Source: Armigeres subalbatus (lineage: Eukaryota > Arthropoda > Insecta > Diptera > Culicidae). From it: DNA of 64,000 bases. The stretch lies in NCBI RefSeq assembly GCF_024139115.2, contig NC_085139.1, forward strand, positions 69,793,203-69,857,202. The letters are read 5' to 3'. Shown here piece after piece: positions 56,884 through 64,000 of this stretch (the stretch's first letter is position 1; each line of letters starts with the position of its first letter). The position numbers were made by a program, and so were the translations under genes. A model generated the notes under the pieces. It did not search any database and was not told the origin of the DNA. It saw nothing but the letters and a program-made list of their open reading frames with translations.

Positions 56884-59609
56884 TGGTCACGGCAAACGAC
56901 AAACACACGCGCGAAAGTAATGCAAAATAAACGACATATAAAAAAAACGTAAATTAACAAAATATGTCTGGCTGAACATTCTTATTTAACGTCAAATAGA
57001 GATAACATAATTAGCTTTTCGATTACTATCAATTTGGTTGAACAGCCTTTATTTTATTTTCAATTTAAATCCCGTTTCTTTTTTACTTTCCTTGCGTTGA
57101 AGAAAAGATGCCGCGGGTGCCTCATCCGAAATTCAAATGAACAATCGCTCATTTTGAGCGATTAATTGTTTATTCTCGCGAAGGATAAACAATTGAACAA
57201 ATCAAGGAAATGCTAATACTGTAGTATAGAAGTTGCATAGTCACATCACTTTCCATGGTGAATCCCGATCTATGTTACTGATTACCCCACCCAACTAACG
57301 AAACTTCCTTCCCGTGGCAATTGTGGTGATGCAGAGGTATTCTCGGTCTCTAGTAGCAACAATAACCACTCACTAATATTCCCTTCCTACCCCAACTGAC
57401 TGTAAGGACTTGACCGGCGCCGTTATTGATCAACATTTGGGAGCAGCTGAAACGTGCACTTCGAGAATAGATGGTAAAACCCAACCACTATTCACTTGGA
57501 TCGTAGTGCAATTTGCAACAGTTCTGATCAATCAAGGAGGAGGTGGATCATTGATATGTACAGTTAGTCTAAGCTAAGCTAAGCACAATGCAAAAGAACA
57601 TCGTTTCGTTTGCCGAGTACATTTGAATAAAGAATGTGCCAAAATTCACTAAGAAATATTTCGTTTGATACGACGCATAATGAATGTAGTAGTGATCCAA
57701 AATCTAAAAGTTTCGTTTTAAATTACATAACAAGGATTTGCGTGAGAAAAAATCTGCAAAAGCGGATGCCGTCGTTTATAAAAAGCCACGGTTCTCCAGC
57801 TTATTTTGGACTGATTTGGCCTTTTGTCATTTATACAAAATCCGTCCAAGCTGTTCAAAATTTTGCCGGACAGGAAAATACTCGGCTTTGGGTTAGCTGA
57901 CGAAGCAAATCGTACCGATGATTTCAAAACCGACAGTCGCGACTAGTCGGTTTAAGATGAAACTGTCCAGAATCTGTCCAGAACCTCGCGTTTTCAGAGG
58001 CACCAATCTCGTGAAGAAGCAACGAATAACTGCCATTTTTTATTTTAGCTTTGCTGCGTCGCAGTTAGCGTAAATAATGTGTTAGCCAATCGAAAGTTAT
58101 TATGTGAGTCCTTTGTCTAAATCCTTAATTTTAACTTGTCTGTAACGTACCATTTATTCGTAGCTACCGAGAAGTTATTAGTGGTTGAGAACGTGATTAT
58201 CGGCCCAAGTGAGCCAACAAGTTGAGCTTTGTTAAGTGAGTTAATTAGTTTGAATGTTTGTTGCTTGACCTAATTTGTATTATCTGTAGGATATAAAAAA
58301 GCTGTGTGGTTTAGAATAGCAGATAGACCAGGTGATTTGTCCTGCTCGAGGTCAAGGTAATTGATTAAGCGAAAGAACAAAATATGTTACGTAACGATTG
58401 AACGTTTCTAATGCGATATGTTATCGCTTGAAGGACCAAATATCCTTCAAGCGAAGGTGTTTTGTCCGTGTAGGACCTACACTGTAGGTGTAGGGGGTTA
58501 CGTACGTCGCGTGGCCTCTGTGAAGGTCCAAAGACTCGTCCGTTTGTAGCTGGTCTCGCGGCGGATTAGTGATCAGGCCCCAGCGCATCTACGGGGCATC
58601 GGAAGTGACCACTACTTCAGGGGTATCAACCGGTCGTCAATAGCCGGCCACACTCCATTGTTGGCCTCGAAGTAGCACTTGCAAGTGGAAGAAGCGGGCC
58701 CGCCAACAAACTACCTTGGTGTCAACGTGTCGTGAGTCGATACACCCACCACTGACAGCGTCGCATCGAGCAGCAGGTATCCTTCAGCGAAGCATCACGA
58801 ATATTTTTTTTTAATTGAAAAATATTTAAATCTAGGGATCAGAATACTGGGGTCGCTCCCCATAGGCTACATTAATAAAAAAATACTTGTCATAATCAAA
58901 ATTGCATTGTAGTGAAGAAGGTTACTTTGAAGGGTCGGTAAAGAAGAGCCGAGCCCTGTAGCTTAAGCAATTCTATAGAAACCAAAAACACATTTTATTC
59001 CGCCCGCTCGAACTGTTGAACGAGGAGAGAAAAGCGATAACCGAGTTTTTTTTGCATGCGTTATTTTGATTCCCCGTTGACCATCCCGTCTAACGATTGA
59101 GTTTGGAGAGTGTGAGGTGGTACGGTTCGCCAGTCCAGTTATTTTTTTAAGGACTCGCCTTGAGGAGTCTCGCTGGGATACAAATCTTGCCTCTGTGAAA
59201 CTTTTTGCTTGCTTGGCGCTTAAGCGAAGTGGTTACTGAAACCGATTCGGACGGCGAAGCTAGCCGACCGTTACAAGATAACAGCTACTTGTTCCTTCAA
59301 TATTGATAGTGGTGCCCGTGAAAACCCGAGGTGAAACAAAATTGGATTCTAAAAAGTTTATCCTGGGCTAGAGGAAATTCCGAGATTTTTTAACAGAAGT
59401 GTTACCCCTGCTAACGGTTAAGCCTCAACCTGAGACAATTTCGGGTCTTTCAACCGTAGGCAGCGCAAATTTATAATTAAATTTATTAAATTTAATTATT
59501 TATAATTAAATTTATTACAAATTTATTACAAAAACTGTTACCGGTAGCAACAACTAAAAACGATGAAACATTGTTTAACCTGAACACATTGCCCAAGCCG
59601 AAAAAGGAT
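56884..59609. other. Unassigned; possible LTR-like and leader sequence
   Basis: The stretch 58000-58800 has a TATAAAAAAG (58292), a GC-rich run (58500-58780) and many CG dinucleotides, reminiscent of a retroelement leader, but no paired LTR or coding region is seen. A CAATGCAAAAGAACATCG phrase at 57587 is shared with 53854. Segment 59470-59540 is an AATTTATTA-type simple repeat. Confidence 0.3.
58425..58453. repeat. 11-bp perfect hairpin
   Basis: CGCTTGAAGGA and TCCTTCAAGCG pair perfectly around a 7-bp loop CCAAATA. It lies in the leader-like unassigned region. Function unknown. Confidence 0.7.
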
Positions 59610-59680
59610 TAAAGTAGGTAGGTTTGTGCTGTAGGGTCATGGGTTCGAGTCCCATCGAAGGGAAAGTGGTTACCTCCAAT
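59610..59680 (+). other. tRNA-like half (T arm), probably SINE remnant
   Basis: ATGGGTTCGAGTCCCAT (59639-59655) folds as a perfect T arm (5-bp stem, 7-base loop). No matching acceptor strand, D arm or anticodon arm was found upstream, so a functional tRNA is unlikely. Confidence 0.45.
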
Positions 59681-60251
59681 ACATTTTCCAAATCAATATC
59701 TTCCACATAACGTACATATTCACATATGAGTTTTCATAACATTGTAAATTAACGTCCAAGTCGGGTGGTTTAATCCCCGGAAATAGGTAATTACCTTTGA
59801 TTGAACCGGACCCTTTGCTTGCCTGCCAGTTTGTGTGGGCCAAGAGAACCCCCTTTGATTTAGCTGGAAAACGATTTGTAATGAATATTGCGTTTCTAAC
59901 CGTTTTCCAGCAAAATTAAATATAATTTTTCGGGCTCACACCACAAGCCGACATAGAAAATGCCCCATTCTCGATAAGATCTAATTTACTAATTGAAGAA
60001 AATTTAGTTTGAACGCTGATGTTGTCATCAGCGTGCCTACTAAGCTTAATCAGCTAATCGGTGAAATCTTGGGGAATGTGCACTGGATGAGATTTAGCCG
60101 GAAGGGGGTTTGTATCTATGGTTTTGCGTGGGCTCGTTCATATATTTTTATTGCGTTGTAACCACGAACGATAAAAACAGCTCAAATTGAAGCTAATTCG
60201 GCCGATTTCGGTTGCTCATAATTACTTCCTCATAATTAATCTACTCTCATA

Positions 60252-60600
60252 ATTAATTTCTAGACTGTGCAGTGCATAAAAATCTTCTCCATTTAGCTCG
60301 GTCTGCACGTCGCCATCCACATGATCGATGCACCATCGTTCAGGTCTCGTGTCCATAGAGAACTACCGGTCTAATGAGCGTTTAGTAGAAAATCAGTTTG
60401 GTACGGCGGCGAACTCTATTCGATCTTGCGGAGTCCAAAATACGTACGGGTATGATTTCCTGCCATAATGCTCAGCTGGTATCGTTATCGAAGATTTTAA
60501 CCATCTAGATTTCATCACTACAATACAAACTCGTGGTGGATGGCTAACACTGCACTGTCCTTTCTTGAGCCTCTTCCTTAAATTACTCGATGTTCGTTCA
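60252..60600 (-). pseudogene. RTE-like fragment with internal deletion
   Basis: Minus-strand blocks match the RTE-like copy: the terminal TGCACTGCACAGTCT region, the ACACGAGACCTGAACGATG block and the CCACGAGTTTGTATTG block. The middle of the C-terminal ORF is missing. Confidence 0.75.
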
Positions 60601-60899
60601 CCCGGTGTTATTAGTCTTATGTATATGCTTATAAAGAGCTACCGCTCATGCTCATGACATGACAAGTTTGCCACATAATTTGGGTAATACCTAAAACTAA
60701 AACCTAAAGAGCTTAATAATTTTGTTTAGTAAAACTTCGTAGGATGCTATGCAAACCGAAAAGCTTACCGTTTCGTAGATTTGGGAAATTTATTAAGAAC
60801 AGGGAAAATCTCGGTGATAGACTCAGCGTTCCGATGTCGTGGGTGTTTATCACATTGATAGTAGAATTTTATATTTTCAACTATTTATATTTTAAAGTT

Positions 60900-61105
60900 T
60901 TCTTTCGAAAATTAATTCAAGAATTCCTTCGGATACCATCGGAAATTCTATTCCCTCGGATTTTTACCAATGAATTTCCAAAGGAACTTCATAAGGCATT
61001 TCCGAAATTCTTGCATTTCTCCAAGAATTTCTTTGTACATTTCTCTAAGAACTCTTTCGGAATTTCATCTATAGATTTCGTCAGAAAATTTGTCAATTTT
61101 CTGAC
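60900..61105. repeat. Degenerate GGAATTCC minisatellite patch
   Basis: Words such as GAATTCCTTCGGATACC and AATTTCCAAAGGAACTTC match the dispersed 24-bp family. The open frame 60744-61145 partly rests on it and is not credible as a gene. Confidence 0.5.
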
Positions 61106-61115
61106 GAACTTTGCT

Positions 61116-61364
61116 TCATTTAAGCGTGTGCCAATGAATCGGTAGCTTGTGAGGGGCTGAGAGAGGTTGCGCGGCGGGGTATGGCAATGCTAGCGCATTG
61201 CTGCCACCGCAATGTGAGATGGTGTTGGTAGCGCCATCGGGTTGAGTGGCAACGACGAAGATTGCACCGTCAGTTTGTTGTCGAATTTTAAAACGAACAG
61301 TCGCACCGCTATTCAACGGCGGATTCCATTCAGCCGTTTTCGGCTGGAATACGACACATTTCAA
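61116..61364 (-). other. Hypothetical 82-residue frame in a GC-rich patch
   Basis: The minus-strand ATG frame reads MKCVVFQPKTAEWNPP, SGATVRFKIRQQTDGAIF and a proline/alanine-rich end. It is GC-richer than its surroundings with protein-like composition, but no family, signal or splice evidence is visible. The opposite strand is also open (61246-61548). It could be an exon, a promoter-like patch or chance. Confidence 0.25.
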
Positions 61365-62160
61365 AGATGAAAGTCTTATTTATGAAATAGAAATTCGAAA
61401 TGGGCTTCAGTTATTGATAAACCGGTGTAATTTGAAATTTTCTGAAACGGAAATATTCTTCGTTTTGGACAGTGCAACATATTTTGGACCCCCAAATGTA
61501 CACATTTTGGACACCCTCAATTTAGTCTCATCAAAGTCGAATTTCTAATTGAACTTGATCAATTGAGCCGAAGAAAAGTCTTATCTTTCGATTGGCATGC
61601 ATCAATGAGAAGATTCCTGCGTTTCAAATTCACAATTTCGACAAAAATTCATTGTGTTCATTCTGAGATTTTCAGTGATGTGTACTTTTAAGCGTAACGC
61701 ATTGTAACGCTCTCCTTTTTGAACAAAATAATTTCCTCGAAATTTCATCCAAATATCGCTATTATCAAACGGGAAATTAGTGAGACAGATGCTGAACAAT
61801 ATTATTTTCCTGGAGCCAATGGGGGAATTAGCAACGGCATTGATTTTAGTTCAGGAATCAAGAAAATGTCGTCAGGATGGTCCAAAATGTGTAGGGGTCC
61901 AAATCAAGTTGGTTACCCTACTTCTATATGATCCTCAATTAAAATCATTTGTTTCTTTGAAACAAATCATAAAAATAGGCATATTTCCATATCATCACCC
62001 TTTTGTGTTTGGTCCATCCATATGTCGACATTTGCATAGCAATCGAAAGCTAAACTTATAACCTTACTACTAGCAAAGAAATTAATATGATTTCATCGAT
62101 TTAGAAAAAAATATTGACAATTTAGAAAATTTGACATTTTTGGACATTTTCATTTCGTGG
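61365..62160. other. Unassigned; inverted TTTGGACCCC words
   Basis: TATTTTGGACCCCCAAATGT (61480) and the inverted GTGTAGGGGTCCAAATC (61890) may bound a decayed inverted-repeat element. Small frames are unsupported. Confidence 0.35.
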
Positions 62161-63366
62161 TTCGGTTGTGGGCACCCTTGAAAACTTAGCTAAGAATAAA
62201 GAAGCATGAATAAAAACCACCCAGATTTAAAGACAAGGAATCAGGGTTCATAATGCTCACTCAATCTCAGTAGCACATGATTTTCCCTCACGACAGTTTT
62301 CGGGGAGAAATCGCTTTTCGGGAAAGAAAAACAGCCTGGAGAGTGATAACAATTTTTCGCTCACTTCGATTGCCGCTGAACGTTGGTTTGCTCTTTTTCT
62401 TTCATATTCGGGTCTCTTCGTGGCATCATCAATGCAAATGGTAGTAGCTTATGTGGAACAAATAACTTAACGCTTTCATACAGATAGCGTGGTGGTGTGG
62501 CTAAAGTAAGCGCATCCCCACAGCTATTATTGTTACTATTCTGGGTTCGAATCCCGGCGCGGCCATACAATTTTGTAATTGTTCTGCGATAATTCTTGCG
62601 AAAAGTGAGTGAGAGGTGAAATTAATGAAACGAAAAAGGATTTTCATCTAATAGGCAAGATTTTCGTTCATCTTCCAATGCTAATTCTAGAGAAAAGATT
62701 GATGGGTGAAAGATGATCCTCAACATAAACAACGAAACAAGATTTTCCCTTGGCCCGAAAAACGCTTGCTTTGGTCTCATTGAAACGAAAAGTCGAAACC
62801 CTGCAAGGAATAGTTTATTCATTCTAAAAGCCAGGAGACGATGATGATGATGCCTCCCTCGGTGCATTAAGGAGGATGTTGAAAAAAATCACATAAGAAA
62901 GGTCTAAAATAGCACTTTAGGTAAATGGGTTTTAATTTTTCATTGATTTGCGTTTTATTGGTATGCACCACAGTCAAAAAAATCCTGATTAATCACCCTA
63001 GCGGCAATAGTGCCTTTCTCGTTCATTTCAAAAAATAATATTTTGGCCATAAATTTTGATCCCATAGTCCGATCTAACCAATTTTCAATAGGAAACAATG
63101 GGAAAGCATTCCCCGTCGAATGCAACTTGTTGCAAGCAAATCGGTCAACGCTTTGTTCCAAAAAGTGTGTATAATGACTAGACATGCCCAAAGAACAAAA
63201 ATATTAAATAAACTCATTATTTCGAACAATTATGTCAAACTAATTATAAAAACTGCCTTAAAACGTTATTAAAAATAAGTTAAGGGACAAGTAAAACGAT
63301 ATTGAATGATTTATCAATAAAATGAGGGTGCCCATAACCGAATCAATAAAGGTGCCCACAACCGAA
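62161..63366. mobile_element. Possible 1.2-kb inverted-repeat element
   Basis: TTCGGTTGTGGGCACCCTT (62161-62179) is mirrored by AAGGTGCCCACAACCGAA (63349-63366), and a tandem relative GAGGGTGCCCATAACCGAAT precedes the right end. Between them lie a tRNA-like module and a minus-strand copy of the 44262 repeat (62960-63190). Target duplication not identified. Confidence 0.45.
62480..62580 (+). mobile_element. tRNA-derived module with strong B box
   Basis: GTGTGGCTAAAGTAAGCGC resembles an A-box/D-arm region, and CTGGGTTCGAATCCCGG (62541-62557) is a near-perfect T arm with the B-box consensus GGTTCGAATCC. The acceptor strands pair poorly and the middle is AT-rich. A SINE head or pseudo-tRNA fits better than a working tRNA gene. 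Confidence 0.5.
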
Positions 63367-64000
63367 TTTCGCAGCCTTTTTGGAACGAGAAGAAAAAAAA
63401 TTCGCGCTGAAATTTTAATGGTAATCGACATTGGGCCTCAAAATAGATTAAATTTACTGTGTAAATACGCATTAGAACTCACTTTTTGAATTAAATCCTT
63501 TAATTTATGACACTTTGAAAAAGGCCAAAAAAAAACTTTAGTGTTGTTTTTCTTGTACGAAAAATTTATTTGTTTCTAGTTCAAAGTAGAGATGCCCATC
63601 CGGTTTGATATTGAGCACAAAACATCATGCTATTATAGCAAACAAATGACGGTTGTCAGAATGACAGCATCTCTTATCTGTCAAAAAATACATAGGGGTG
63701 CCCTAGGGATCCTACATTCAGAGATATGCGGAAGCGGCCATCTTGAGCCAATCGAGCATTGAGAACTGTCAAAATCTGAGCCAAATGAACATTGTTATTG
63801 TTACAGACCGAAACGTATTGCGATTTTGGTGGAAGAGATTTTATGAAAAGTTTTATCGAATAAAAAATTTGTTTTGCTTTCGTAAGTAAAAGTAATCGTT
63901 GATGCCTTATCGGGTTCATTCGTATTGCTCTTCAATTTTAGCAAAAATTCACTGCTTGTGGATAGACAAAATAATCAAAAAGTGTCTTCGAATGTAAAGT
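63367..64000. other. Unassigned sequence to window end
   Basis: AT-rich. The frame 63674-63919 (minus) is unrecognised. Nothing else supported. Confidence 0.4.

Noticed and set aside
59610..59680. A tRNA gene suggested by a perfect T arm
   Set aside because: No acceptor, D or anticodon arms pair with it. More likely a SINE or pseudo-tRNA remnant.

Overview
This is animal (insect) nuclear DNA, most likely from a culicine mosquito of the Aedes type. It is AT-rich and intron-like, and almost everything recognisable is transposon or tandem repeat. It holds tRNA-derived SINEs of the Feilai kind, many small terminal-inverted-repeat elements with TA target duplications, several broken copies of one RTE-like non-LTR retrotransposon, a Penelope-like element, and long simple satellites. 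The host assignment is inferred from this repeat content. No bacterial, phage or CRISPR features are present.

The best candidate for a host gene lies on the minus strand and is split over about 17 kb. Exon 26153-26293 encodes a six-cysteine EB-type module. Exon 10512-10629 encodes a single transmembrane segment. Exon 9069-9150 would encode a short basic, Ser/Thr-rich tail and a stop. Splice sites and phases agree across all three, giving a secreted-outside, single-pass membrane protein. Further 5' exons are not recognised and may lie beyond the window.

Layout. 1-2.6 kb: SINE pieces and a dead RTE-like copy. 3-7 kb: a 24-bp minisatellite with a 720-bp higher-order duplication. 7-11 kb: the 3' exons of the EB gene and intron. 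11.9-25.3 kb: one 8-bp-unit satellite (AAATCTTC) of about 4.5 kb, broken by a SINE, a 6.16-kb terminal-inverted-repeat element that carries more of the minisatellite, and a 2.45-kb RTE-like copy. 26-28 kb: the EB exon, a palindromic MITE and a second SINE. 28.7-31.4 kb: two more minisatellites, one interrupted by an 849-bp inverted-repeat element. 32.4-33.9 kb: a Penelope-like element with GIY-YIG endonuclease, 213-bp inverted repeats and hammerhead-ribozyme-like motifs. 35.6-36 kb: a frameshifted, unrecognised small coding sequence. 36-57 kb: dense nested MITEs and non-LTR scraps, including an RNase H fragment. 57-64 kb: mostly unassigned, with tRNA-like modules and one further inverted-repeat pair.

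No intact autonomous transposon was found. Every RT, endonuclease or RNase H fragment is truncated or frameshifted. The long open frames at 4.9-7 kb and 16-17.6 kb come from a repeat that lacks stop codons in nearly all frames and are not credible genes.
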